Positions 6,558 through 15,900 of a DNA stretch of 64,000 nt are shown one piece after another. The stretch is from positions 1,550,001 through 1,614,000 of the forward strand of contig NZ_FXXL01000007.1 in the NCBI RefSeq assembly GCF_900184685.1, given 5' to 3'. The notes under the pieces are model-generated. The model had not been told where the DNA came from, searched no databases, and worked only from the letters and a program-made list of their open reading frames with translations. This DNA comes from Butyricimonas sp. Marseille-P3923. GTDB taxonomy: Bacteria; Bacteroidota; Bacteroidia; Bacteroidales; Marinifilaceae. Numbering within the stretch: position 1 is the stretch's first letter; each line of letters begins with the position of its first letter. A program made the position numbers and the translations under genes.

Positions 6558-8741
6558 TTAGAAATAGAACCCCAGATTAAAATAAAATTCGAGTTTCTTG
6601 TTCCAATCCGAAAGACTAAACATCAAATCAATAGGCCCCAAGTAAGAGTCACGGGAATAACCGACACCTCCACCCCAGATACCTTTACGCCCGAAGATAT
6701 CAAAAAAACTATCATCTTGCATGGCATAATTCCCGACTAAAGAAAAATAGTGTTTTCTTCCCGCGCGTTGTCGCAACTCCAACCGCCCGACAAGTAAAGA
6801 ATTTTCAAAAACTCCCACGTGATTGATCCCGAGAAAAGGAATTTGTTGTGCGGCATAACGCCCGAAAACCGTTCCCCCCATACAATTCAAGTATGAATAC
6901 GCCGGGTTGTTCCCGATCAACACACGCCCATAGACGGCGGGCAGCATTTTCAAACGATCGGAAACCGCAATCACCGGGGTAAAATTCAAGGATAGTGCGG
7001 AAAAAGGAGCTCCCCCGTCATACGTTCCCATATTATCGGTATAAATCGAGTAAGAAGCTAAAAAAGAGATCCCCCGATTCGGATAGAAACGGCGGTCGTA
7101 AGTATCTAACTGAGCCAACCCGTAATAACTGAAAAAACCTTCCGGACGAACGTCTATAATCTCTTCCTCGTTGGCAAAAAGCAATGAATTATAATCGAAA
7201 TACTCGTAACGCAAGCCCACCTGAAACTTAAAATTGCGAAAATAAAGACTGGACAACCCCAATTCCCCGAAATGATAACGGTAAGTTACATTATTCATCT
7301 TTTCCCCCTTGTGATAATAATTCACGTCATTATAACGGAACATATAAGCCAGATTAAACCGACGCAAGAAAGTATTTTCCAACGAGTATTCTATTTTCAC
7401 GTAAGGATTCTGGCTCAATCGCCCCGTCAAGGCTACCTGTGAACCTCTCAAAGCCTTATAATTCAAGGTCGTGTTCAAAAGAATTGCCGCCATCTCCTCC
7501 GTGTCGAAACGGAAACCGACATTCACGGCACTCATGGGTTGAGCCTGTAATTCCAGCACCAGATCGTAAGGTGGTTTCCCTAACAAACGGTAACTCACGG
7601 CAGAAAAAGCCTTTGTCCCGTACAACATCGCCACCTCCCGGTGTATATCGGCAAGCGTCACCGCACTATTCTCCCGCAACCGCATTTTCCGGCGTACCCA
7701 TCCTTCCTGCTTGGTCGTGAGTCCCTCGACGCGTATATCCCGGATATCAAACTCTTCCGGCAGGTACACGGCTGGTTGATCGGCTACTTTTTCATTCTGC
7801 CCTCCTATCAATTCTTTCACTCGCATGATTTCACCCCAATCCTGCAATGCCGCCACCTTACCCCTTGTCAACAAAGAGTCGATCGCGCGGGCACTAAAAC
7901 TCGCGGCAGAATATCCTTTCACGTTCGGACGGATAACCAAGTCGGCAAGTTTCACGTTTTCCTCGTGTTTATTCATACAAAGCAAATTGATAATCTGCGG
8001 TATCACCCCGGAAACCGATTCCAGCTTATCCTCCGCCATCAAATCCGCTTGTACATCCACGCCGATCACGATTTCCGCCCCAAGGGCCCGTGCCACGTCT
8101 GTCGGGAAATTATTCAACACGCCCCCGTCTACCAGTACCTGATCACCCGCCATTACCGGCGTAAACGCTCCCGGGATAGCCATACTTGCCCGCATCGCCC
8201 GCACCAGATTTCCATCGGTCATCACGACCTCCTGCCGATTCAGCACGTCAGCAGCCACGCAAGCGAAGGGAATGGGCAATTTCAAAAAATCCAACGAATC
8301 ATGATGCCCGATAGTCAGGTCTGTAAAAAGATTATACACGTTTTGTCCCCTGATAAACCCTACCGGACGACGTCTTCCCCGTTCGAAGGGGAAGGACAAC
8401 ACGTATTTCGCATCGTACTCTTTCTCGCTGAACGACAAATCGTAACGATTCACCTTATCGCTTAAAAGGAACATCCAATCCTGCGCCCGCACAAGGCTAT
8501 CCAATTGATCGGCCGTGTATCCGATGGCATACAACCCTCCCACGATAGACCCCATACTCGTTCCCACTATCACATCCACGGGTATGCCCACCTTTTCCAA
8601 CACTTGCAATACCCCGATATGTGCAACACCCTTCGCTCCCCCGCCACTCAACACCAATCCCACCTTCTTCCGCTGGGCAGACACGTTGACCGCCAAACCG
8701 AGAAAAAGGACGAAGATGATTGAATAGCGTAATCTTTTCAT
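6558..8741 (-). CDS. Patatin-like phospholipase fused to POTRA and outer-membrane beta-barrel (PlpD/type Vd-like)
   Basis: 727 residues. A signal peptide (residues 1-22, ending VSA-Q) is followed by a patatin lipase domain: oxyanion-hole GGGAKG at 33-38, nucleophile motif GTSMG with Ser62, and the catalytic-dyad DGG with Asp205. A POTRA-like segment lies near residues 335-400 (DIRDIRVEGLTTK...). The C-terminal half is a predicted 16-strand barrel of the Omp85/BamA type, ending in aromatic FYFNLGFYF. Family knowledge: PlpD/FplA proteins hydrolyse phospholipid acyl esters at the cell surface or in the outer membrane. All catalytic residues are intact. It stands alone as a leftward gene upstream of the inverted-repeat element. 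Confidence 0.92.
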   Translation of the reverse strand: MKRLRYSIIFVLFLGLAVNVSAQRKKVGLVLSGGGAKGVAHIGVLQVLEKVGIPVDVIVGTSMGSIVGGLYAIGYTADQLDSLVRAQDWMFLLSDKVNRYDLSFSEKEYDAKYVLSFPFERGRRRPVGFIRGQNVYNLFTDLTIGHHDSLDFLKLPIPFACVAADVLNRQEVVMTDGNLVRAMRASMAIPGAFTPVMAGDQVLVDGGVLNNFPTDVARALGAEIVIGVDVQADLMAEDKLESVSGVIPQIINLLCMNKHEENVKLADLVIRPNVKGYSAASFSARAIDSLLTRGKVAALQDWGEIMRVKELIGGQNEKVADQPAVYLPEEFDIRDIRVEGLTTKQEGWVRRKMRLRENSAVTLADIHREVAMLYGTKAFSAVSYRLLGKPPYDLVLELQAQPMSAVNVGFRFDTEEMAAILLNTTLNYKALRGSQVALTGRLSQNPYVKIEYSLENTFLRRFNLAYMFRYNDVNYYHKGEKMNNVTYRYHFGELGLSSLYFRNFKFQVGLRYEYFDYNSLLFANEEEIIDVRPEGFFSYYGLAQLDTYDRRFYPNRGISFLASYSIYTDNMGTYDGGAPFSALSLNFTPVIAVSDRLKMLPAVYGRVLIGNNPAYSYLNCMGGTVFGRYAAQQIPFLGINHVGVFENSLLVGRLELRQRAGRKHYFSLVGNYAMQDDSFFDIFGRKGIWGGGVGYSRDSYLGPIDLMFSLSDWNKKLEFYFNLGFYF

Positions 8742-8843
8742 TTCTTTATTTTTAAATTCTCAATCCAATCACCAATCTCTTTCAACGCCACGGGTGAAAA
8801 AGTTTGAGAGCAGTTTTCTCTATTATCAATATTAAACAAAACA

Positions 8844-9992
8844 TCAAAGCAATTTCTTCAACTCATCTATATCAGGCAAAGCCTTACGCAATTTTTCAGG
8901 CATATCAGCAGAAGTATTATACGTGGCTACACCCATGGGTTTATCGTAATCTTGAATAACATATTCCACAAACTCTTTATTGGCATGTTTACAAAGAACA
9001 ATACCAATAGAAGGATTTTCGTGTGGCTTTCGCACTTTATCATCTAATATACGGAGATATGTACTTAATTGTCCCAAATAGGTCGGTTTGAATTTACCTG
9101 TTTTCAATTCGACAACAACAAGTGCATTTAGTTCACGATTGAAAAATATAAGATCCGGAAAAAATTCTTCACCATAGACCTCAAGATGATACTGATTACC
9201 GACAAAAGCAAAATCTTGTCCAAAAGTCATGATGAATTTCTTAATATCATGGATAATCTTTTGCTCTACCACCCGTTCATCAATATCTGCAATGTCCCGT
9301 GTCCCCAATTCCTCCACGTTAATAAAATCAAGCATATACTCATCCTTAAAAGCATTGATGGCTCGAAATGCCAACTCCGATGATGTCAACTTTTGCAAAA
9401 AATTATTCGGTATTCGCGATTGATGGTGATAATCATCATTGCCAATAGCCTTTTTCAGACCATCTACAGATAAATGATAAATCGCACACTCATGAATATA
9501 GAAATATCGTTCTTTGAGTTCTTTGACCTTTGACAATATTGTATAATGATGAGTAAATGGTACTCGGAGAAAGTCTTCTAACGGAAAGTCTTCACAATTC
9601 GTTTCTCGCAAGGAACGAATTGCTATAGAATCCGTTTCATCAGTTGAAAGACTTTCATTAACCAGTTGTAAATCGTTCATTGCAATGAACGATTTATCTT
9701 CAAGCATATTCCACTCTTCATAAAATATGCGCATCTTCTTCATGTGTGCTTCAGAGAATCCTCGCAATCCGGGCATATCACGACGAAGTTTTTCGCTAAT
9801 ATAAGTCAATGCACTTGTACCCCAATAATTATCGCGTGAATGTGTCGAGATATAACGCCCAATTCCAAAGTATAGAGCCAATTGCTCGCTATTCACTTTT
9901 TGTACAGCCTGATATTGACTTTGCAGTATTGCCGTTTTAATAACTTCTGCCGCTCGATTATATTGATTCGTCAATGATATACTTTCTTTCAT
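8844..9992 (-). CDS. YhcG-family (DUF1016) PD-(D/E)XK nuclease domain protein
   Basis: 382 residues in two parts. The N-terminal helical DUF1016-N domain is at about residues 10-180. The YhcG-type nuclease fold follows, with the core FPD at 278-280, VVVELK (E295, K297) after the hairpin, and Gln308 in YLGQLSTYL. The catalytic PD...ExK signature is therefore intact. Family knowledge: these proteins are widespread accessory nucleases often near restriction or other defence genes; their substrate is unsettled. No restriction enzyme or toxin partner lies beside this copy. The gene is less GC-rich than the patatin gene, suggesting an acquired cassette. A TATATTTG box at 10039-10046 lies 47 bp upstream of the start. 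Confidence 0.87.
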   Translation of the reverse strand: MKESISLTNQYNRAAEVIKTAILQSQYQAVQKVNSEQLALYFGIGRYISTHSRDNYWGTSALTYISEKLRRDMPGLRGFSEAHMKKMRIFYEEWNMLEDKSFIAMNDLQLVNESLSTDETDSIAIRSLRETNCEDFPLEDFLRVPFTHHYTILSKVKELKERYFYIHECAIYHLSVDGLKKAIGNDDYHHQSRIPNNFLQKLTSSELAFRAINAFKDEYMLDFINVEELGTRDIADIDERVVEQKIIHDIKKFIMTFGQDFAFVGNQYHLEVYGEEFFPDLIFFNRELNALVVVELKTGKFKPTYLGQLSTYLRILDDKVRKPHENPSIGIVLCKHANKEFVEYVIQDYDKPMGVATYNTSADMPEKLRKALPDIDELKKLL

Positions 9993-10038
9993 TATATACC
10001 TTTATCTTCTAAAACCGTTTTAACTTGATTTTGTTGTA

Positions 10039-10046
10039 CAAATATA
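10039..10046 (-). promoter_or_regulatory. -7 promoter box for the YhcG-type gene
   Basis: The plus strand reads CAAATATA, that is TATATTTG on the minus strand, matching the Bacteroidetes TAnnTTTG consensus. No convincing TTTG -33 element was seen. Confidence 0.4.
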
Positions 10047-10092
10047 GTAAATTAAATGTCAGTCCCCAGCAGGATGTCTGTTTATTACTCGT

Positions 10093-10752
10093 TTACAAAA
10101 TATGAAACTTCAACCCGAATGAGAGGCTCAGAATATCGACCATCTTCACGTATTGATTCGTGAACTTCGAGATCAAGTACAGGTCACAAGTACTCAACTC
10201 GTAATATACCGTGATTCGACGGAAAGGGAAATTCTCTTTCATGTTCAGCGCAATACGTTGTCCCAGAAAAGCGTGGAAACGAACACGAGTCGAAAATTTG
10301 TAATAGTTATTCGGGTACTTCTCCGGTTCTTTCACCCAGAAATCACTTGCCAGCACGGTATTCACAAACAATCCCGTTTCAAGCGGCTCCAGCACCCAAT
10401 TTTTCCCCAAAGAAACTTCCCAAGGCACATAATTTTGTTTCAACGTGAGCGTTACCTTGGTTTTATTAGATGAAAACCCCGGTACAAAACCAAACATAAA
10501 CTCGGTTTCCCATTGCCGTTGCCGACCGTAGTCCCACCCCATACCTGCCGAGAGTAACCCGATCGAGCCGGCAAATTGCAAGTTTTGATACTTCGGGATC
10601 AAACTATTCCATTGATTTTGGTAACGTTCCAGTTTTCTTTTATGCCGTTCTGCACGTCTTTCCTCCCGATCATCCTTCTCGTCCCCCATCGCCCACGTGG
10701 TAAACGAAAGCAACACGGCCATAATTCCCGCTTTAATAATAGACCACTTCAT
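10093..10752 (-). CDS. Putative small outer-membrane beta-barrel protein, unknown function
   Basis: 219 residues. A signal peptide (about residues 1-23, cleavage near TWAMG) is followed by a highly charged coiled segment (DDREERRAERHKRKLERYQ) and then alternating aromatic/polar strands ending in LSLSFGLKFHIL, which looks like a small beta-barrel with a C-terminal hydrophobic strand. I do not recognise a named family. It overlaps the metallophosphoesterase gene by 20 bp, so the two are probably translated together, and both products are predicted to reach the outer envelope. Confidence 0.6.
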   Translation of the reverse strand: MKWSIIKAGIMAVLLSFTTWAMGDEKDDREERRAERHKRKLERYQNQWNSLIPKYQNLQFAGSIGLLSAGMGWDYGRQRQWETEFMFGFVPGFSSNKTKVTLTLKQNYVPWEVSLGKNWVLEPLETGLFVNTVLASDFWVKEPEKYPNNYYKFSTRVRFHAFLGQRIALNMKENFPFRRITVYYELSTCDLYLISKFTNQYVKMVDILSLSFGLKFHIL

Positions 10753-11539
10753 ACTCGTACCCCTCCGGTGTTAAAGTAAATAACAGATAATTTTTATCTT
10801 TCATACAACTACAACCTATATAAGGAATCCCGTCGTCAAAATGCTCCTCGTGGCGCAAACGATGACTATGGGCATGCATACAAAACTCCATACCCGGAAA
10901 TGTTTTCAACATCGTGTGAAATACGAACCCCACGTTATTATTAAACTCGATATCCCCGGGTGGCACGTGCATAACCGGAATTGTCCGGGAAATACCGACG
11001 GTATCCTGCAATTCCGAATAGATAAACGAAAAATCGGGCACCGGATGAGAATAATCGAACTCCAGCGCGTTCGTGTTCACGCAAAGAAAAAGATTTTCGC
11101 CCGCACGAAAAGAAAAGTTCTCTTCCCCGAACACGTCAACAAACACATCCATCCCGTTCCCCAGTATATCGTGATTACCGAGCAAAGCCACGTAAGGTAC
11201 ACGTAACTTACCCATGATATCCCGTATCCACAGGAATTCTTTTGTCAACCCGAAGTCCGAGATATCCCCGCCGTGAATCACGAAATCCACGTCATCTCTT
11301 TTGTTCATGTGTTTCACGAAAGCCTCCGTCTCGTCATACCAGCGTTGAGTATCTCCCATGAGTACAAACCGTACCGTATCCTTATCGCGACACGCTTCCT
11401 CGATCAACGGGATATTCTTCTTGTTAATATCCAATTTCCCCGATAAACGGACATCATAAGGATGATACTCTATCAAATCACAACCGGCTATAAACATAGC
11501 CATCCAAAATAAAAAAATCCATTTTCTCATATCCAACAC
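10733..11539 (-). CDS. Calcineurin-like metallophosphoesterase lipoprotein
   Basis: 268 residues. A lipoprotein signal ends in FIAGC with Cys20 as the acylation site; starting at Met4 (11530) would give the same lipobox. The dimetal phosphoesterase motifs are all present in order: GDTQ (62-65), GGDISD (90-95), GNHD (121-124), a metal-binding His191 in MHVPPGD, and HAHSH (222-226). It should hydrolyse phosphomono- or diesters while tethered to a membrane in the periplasm or at the surface. The substrate is unknown. It is the first gene of a two-gene operon with the small beta-barrel protein. Confidence 0.9.
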   Translation of the reverse strand: MLDMRKWIFLFWMAMFIAGCDLIEYHPYDVRLSGKLDINKKNIPLIEEACRDKDTVRFVLMGDTQRWYDETEAFVKHMNKRDDVDFVIHGGDISDFGLTKEFLWIRDIMGKLRVPYVALLGNHDILGNGMDVFVDVFGEENFSFRAGENLFLCVNTNALEFDYSHPVPDFSFIYSELQDTVGISRTIPVMHVPPGDIEFNNNVGFVFHTMLKTFPGMEFCMHAHSHRLRHEEHFDDGIPYIGCSCMKDKNYLLFTLTPEGYEYEVVYY

Positions 11540-11633
11540 TTTTTTCCCAAATAATGCAAAAAGCAGACCAAACAGTATAAACGTTGAAATAAAAAAATAT
11601 GCCCTAAACAGACACAGATATCAAAAATTATTT

Positions 11634-11641
11634 TATCTTTG
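11634..11641 (+). promoter_or_regulatory. -7 promoter box of the structured RNA candidate
   Basis: TATCTTTG on the plus strand matches TAnnTTTG and ends about 7 nt before the start of the long RNA stem. A matching -33 TTTG was not found. Confidence 0.45.
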
Positions 11642-11647
11642 TTTAGA

Positions 11648-11773
11648 AACTCGTGCAGGTAGTTCTTTTCCATGTGATGTGTATTGCTTTTTCATAACTA
11701 AGATGAATAAAATTCAAATAAAAAGATAGCGCACGATAATCGTCCGCTGAACAAAAGAACGCTATACGCGAGT
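11648..11773 (+). ncRNA. Structured non-coding RNA candidate with 6S-like architecture
   Basis: The gap between the metallophosphoesterase start and the ybaK stop is occupied by a plus-strand unit. A -7 box at 11634-11641 precedes a 21-nt closing stem (11649-11669 pairing with 11753-11773, about 16 pairs including G-U). A large interior region contains a small ACGA/TCGT hairpin at about 11733-11743 on its 3' side, and an apical stem pairs TTTTT near 11688-11692 with AAAAA near 11720-11724. A long imperfect rod with a central bubble and a short hairpin on one side is the layout of 6S RNA, which binds RNA polymerase holoenzyme. The 6S assignment is inference; the stem and promoter box are seen. 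No ORF fits. Confidence 0.5.
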
Positions 11774-11776
11774 CAG

Positions 11777-11802
11777 ACGGGGGCTGTTGGCACAGTCCCC
11801 GT
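11777..11802 (+). terminator. GC-rich hairpin after the RNA candidate
   Basis: ACGGGG and CTGT pair with ACAG and CCCCGT around a TGGC loop (11777-11802), just downstream of the closing stem. A weak TTATT follows rather than a strong T tract, so termination is likely but not certain. Confidence 0.5.
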
Positions 11803-11823
11803 TATTCGTGAAATTTACATATC

Positions 11824-12306
11824 TTATCCTATTAACGGACAAACCGTAGCCCTGACATACCCGATTAAATCTTCCGGTTTTAAACGAATTTGCAAACCCC
11901 GCACTCCGGCGCTGATGAAAATATATTCAAATTGCAGACATGAATCGTGAATAAACGTGGGAAAAGCTTTCTTCATCCCGATAGGAGAACAACCGCCCCG
12001 GATATATCCGGTCACGGGAAGTAATTCTTTCATAGGGATCAAATCGGCCTTCTTATTCCCGGATGCTTTCGCCGCCAACTTCAAATCGACCTCATGATCT
12101 CCGGGAATCACGCAAACGAAGTGACCGTTCCGATCACCATGCAGCACGAGGGTTTTAAACACTTGTTCGATATTCTCTTCCAATTGCGCCGCCACGTGTG
12201 TCGCGGCCAAATCATGCTCGTCTACCTCATAGGGAATCAACTCGTAGGCGATTTTTGCCTTATCCAACAACCTTGCCGCGTTAGTCTTGTTTACCTTCTC
12301 TTTCAT
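11824..12306 (-). CDS. ybaK: YbaK/EbsC-family aminoacyl-tRNA deacylase
   Basis: 160 residues covering one YbaK/ProX-like domain from about residue 18 to the end. Recognisable family features are ENIEQVFKTLVLHGD near residue 44, FVCVIPGDHEVDLKLAAKASG with the conserved catalytic-region lysine, and GYIRGGCSPIGMKK near residue 100. Family knowledge: YbaK trans-edits mischarged Cys-tRNA(Pro) in the cytoplasm, protecting translation fidelity. Length and motifs are normal. It is a monocistronic leftward gene with a TATTTTTG -7 box at 12327-12334, giving a very short leader. Confidence 0.9.
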   Translation of the reverse strand: MKEKVNKTNAARLLDKAKIAYELIPYEVDEHDLAATHVAAQLEENIEQVFKTLVLHGDRNGHFVCVIPGDHEVDLKLAAKASGNKKADLIPMKELLPVTGYIRGGCSPIGMKKAFPTFIHDSCLQFEYIFISAGVRGLQIRLKPEDLIGYVRATVCPLIG

Positions 12307-12326
12307 AATCCCTTATTTTGCGGGAA

Positions 12327-12334
12327 CAAAAATA
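12327..12334 (-). promoter_or_regulatory. -7 promoter box for ybaK
   Basis: The plus strand reads CAAAAATA (TATTTTTG on the minus strand), about 20 bp upstream of the start codon. A second TATATTTG box lies at 12429-12436 further upstream. The rest of the 12307-12541 gap is the divergent promoter region with the receiver gene; no clear plus-strand box was found. Confidence 0.4.
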
Positions 12335-12541
12335 CACAAATTTCATCGAAACATACTTGAAAGCAAAGCAAAAAGGAAGAAGAACGACCATGTTGACACT
12401 CGCAATAAACCAACGTTTTTTGATTGCGCAAATATACTCTTTTTTCACCAAAATTCGGCCGGATAGTTGTATTTTTAATTCTTTCATACTCAACCATCAA
12501 GGTACGAAAACAGTCTTTTCCTTGATACGCAAAATTTTAAG

Positions 12542-12955
12542 ATGATTAAACGTTCATTTAAAAATTTGCCTATGAACATCGAGAAACACCCCGTCATTCT
12601 TATCGCGGAAGATAATGAAAGTAACTTTTTTCTCTTGCAGGAGATACTAAAAAAGCAGTACCGGATCATTCACGCGAAAAATGGTGTAGAGGTGGTTCAA
12701 ATGTATCGAAACGAACACCCCGATGCCATACTCATGGACATCCGAATGCCTGAAATGGACGGTCTGGAAGCAACTCGCGCCATACGCGAATCGGATCAGG
12801 ATATTCCTATTATAGCCGTCAGTGCCGATGCATACGAAGACGACAAACAAGCCGCTTATCAATGCGGTTGCAACGCGTACATCATGAAACCAATTAATTT
12901 CAGAGAATTAAAAGAGACATTACTTCTCCTGCTCACCCCTCATCCTCATTTCTGA
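12542..12955 (+). CDS. Single-domain response regulator (receiver only)
   Basis: 137 residues, essentially one REC domain without an output domain. The acidic pair is Glu23-Asp24 (ILIAEDNES), the phospho-acceptor is Asp66 in ILMDIRMPEMDG, the switch residue is Ser94 (IIAVSA), and the conserved Lys116 is in YIMKPINF, so it should be phosphorylatable. Met11 (12572) is an equally good start because the domain begins at residue 17. It is the only clear protein gene on the plus strand in this window. It converges on the giant permease gene with only 2 bp between stop codons. No histidine kinase is nearby, so it probably takes phosphate from, or relays it to, a kinase encoded elsewhere. Confidence 0.88.
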   Translation: MIKRSFKNLPMNIEKHPVILIAEDNESNFFLLQEILKKQYRIIHAKNGVEVVQMYRNEHPDAILMDIRMPEMDGLEATRAIRESDQDIPIIAVSADAYEDDKQAAYQCGCNAYIMKPINFRELKETLLLLLTPHPHF

Positions 12956-12957
12956 CC

Positions 12958-15900
12958 TCATCTTTTCACGGGCACCCATCGCACTGCATCGGCGAATATA
13001 AGCTGCACGGCATCCCCTTCCCACCCGTAGTCTTCCGTTTTCTCCCAACTTAACGAATCCCCTCCCCGGTCACTTAGCAAAACACTGTATTCCCCTGCAT
13101 TAAAATCAAATTTACCCAAAGAGATCCATCCGGCGTCCTCGTTATCCAGTATAACTTCCACGTCTGTCATTCCCTCGTTGGAACCGATCCGGTAAAAAAG
13201 CCGGGCACCCTTTATAAACGTACCGCGAGCGGGTGTCACTTGGATATTCGGCACATACACCAAAACATCGTACACCCCGGGAGCATCAATTTTCACTCTC
13301 CATTCCACTTCCGATTTTCCCGTTCCGGCTATTTTATAATAAGCACTTTTCACGATATCGCCATAACACTCGGAACTGGTCACGCGAGTCCAACGTTCGT
13401 GATCATAGATATATTCATACTTTTTATGCTCTGTTTTTTCAGAGAAATAAGCTGCCAACTTCTCCCTCTTCTTCTTCTCGTGAATAATCACGTTATCGTC
13501 ATCGACAACCAAACCCGATTCTTTCCTTAAAAACACGGTACTGTCAGTATCCCAAATACCGGTACGCCCGTTTTTTGTTTTCTCCAACCGGTTTTCACCA
13601 AACTCCATAAGCTTATTCCCGGGAATATTCTGACAAAGATTCATATCCAAGAAAAAATAATCGTCACTTCCGAGCACAATTCGTATCTCTTTACAGCCGC
13701 GCGCCGGAACAAGGAAACTATGTTTTCCGGAAGAACTCCCTCCCTCTCCGGAAGTCCCCCTCTCGAGAATAGTGACAGTCCCATCCATCGGCGAAGGATT
13801 ATACACTTTACAACTTGCTATCTTTTGCGCGTATTTCTCTTCCTCGAACAATTCCACTTTCATATCCCTTACATAAAAAACAGGCAGCATTTTCCCCTCG
13901 TAATACTTATCCAGAATATCACGGACATCTATCCCAAAACGAGCCTCGAACGCCTGTACAAACACGTCCAGCTCTATCCCGGCAAAAGCGTGTCGCTTCT
14001 TGAAATCTTTCGCGAAATCCACCAATTCCGACCTCCCCACGAGAGCCCGTAAATGACTCTCAATCTGAGCATATTTTCTATCCAACAATATACGCAGGTT
14101 ATTCAATTTAATATCTTTATCCTCCAAAGCTTCCCGCAACGACTTGCCATCCCAATAATCCACCACTTCTTCATACTCCATATCTTCCGAGAAATAAATC
14201 ATCGGACCGCGATACATCTCCTCTGCCGCCAGCAAATGATTAATGATACCCCCGACGCCCGGGTATTTGTCCGATGCCACGATTCCCCCGAAATCTTCAA
14301 ACATGGCAACACAATTGAACGCCCCATCCTGAAGATTCAAAACCAAAATATTCCGTAAAGCGTCACTTTCCAATTCAAAACGCGTACGTTCATCATTTTC
14401 CCATGGCCAATACTGTACACGAAAATAATAAGCACTATACATTTTTTCCGGAACAAATATCATCTCCGGCAGAATAAACTCGCTTCCCACGCTCCCTTTT
14501 CGTTGATAGGGAATAAAATTCACGGGTATTTCCACCACGGCAAAACGCCGGTACGGGTAATCGCCTCCCTTGTATTCCCAAACCTGACTTATAGGTTCTT
14601 GCAAAAGTATTTTCACGGAATCTGCACTCACCGTATAATCTCGTTCAAAAAAATCATGCCCCGGAAAATGATAAATCTCCATTTCCAAAGAATCCAAAAC
14701 AATACTCTTTTTCTCGTAATGCCCCAAGCTCAAACTTAAACGGGGCAAAGGGTTACGGTTTTCAAAACTAACCACGTTCTCTTTCACATTCATATTTCCC
14801 TGAGAAATCGCCGTTCTTTCTCCCACGTTCTCGACATGCAACGTATAACGGGTAAAATCATATCGACAAGTCAAAGGAGATAATATATTTACCGTGGGCA
14901 CACTCACCGGATACCATAAACACTCGGGCACAAGAAATGTATAATCATCACCCACGCGGGCATAACACCATCCGTGACGAAAAAATTGATGAGGACGTCG
15001 GGAAAAAAGGACTAAATGCGTATCATGGAACTCTTTATCCGTGAAATCGGGATAACAGACCGCTTCATCAATAAGTCCTTCGTACTCCATGCGAAGATTC
15101 AGTTCCTCCCCGGAATCCAATTCCCGATCCACGATAACGACCTGCCCCTCACGCGTGAAAGGTAGGGTATTTCCCTCCCGATCCCTCAAACTTGTCACCT
15201 GCAAACCGGGATTCAGGTATAGTATCGGATTCTTCAACCGGTTCGTGCGCTCGTTCTCAAGCACCAGTTCACTTGTCACGTACATCCTTTCCCCTGCTTG
15301 ACGGAAACGGATATCATGAGTTTTCACGTGCACGTTATCCACTCCCGCGTACTTTTGAAATACTCCCCGGTACATTTCTCTCCGTGCATTTATCCCTTGA
15401 AACTTCCCGACATACAAAAATCCGTCAAAAACTCCCGCCAGAATAAAAACAATCCCGATTCCCCGAATGATTCGAATCACCCTGCTCCGATCCGACAATC
15501 GCTTCATCATTCCCACGGCTAACAGGATGAACCCGATACCGGACAACATGAAAATCCCTCTCTGCAATACCGTCCATGCCGGTTTTGCCAACCCCGTCAC
15601 ATCCGAGAACAAAAGCGGCAAAGCCCGTCCCCACGGGTCAAACACCCCCCATAAAATCTCCCCTGTCCCGAAATAAAACGCCCCCAACAAAGCAAATAAA
15701 ATAAGAATTGCCAAAGCATGATTCTTTATTTGATTGACAATAATTAATCCCAAGCCCAACACGAAAATCAACGAGGGAATCGTCAACACGACCATATAAA
15801 TCAAATAAATTCCCGGCTGAAAAGTCCCCGGCTCCCCAAACAACAAATGTACCCCCATCCCACACGCCATCGTCAACACGTTCATCAACAAACACACCTC

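Noticed and set aside
7641-8465. 274-codon plus-strand frame
   Set aside because: It lies wholly antisense within the patatin gene, has no recognisable domain and an unnatural His/Arg-rich composition typical of a shadow frame.
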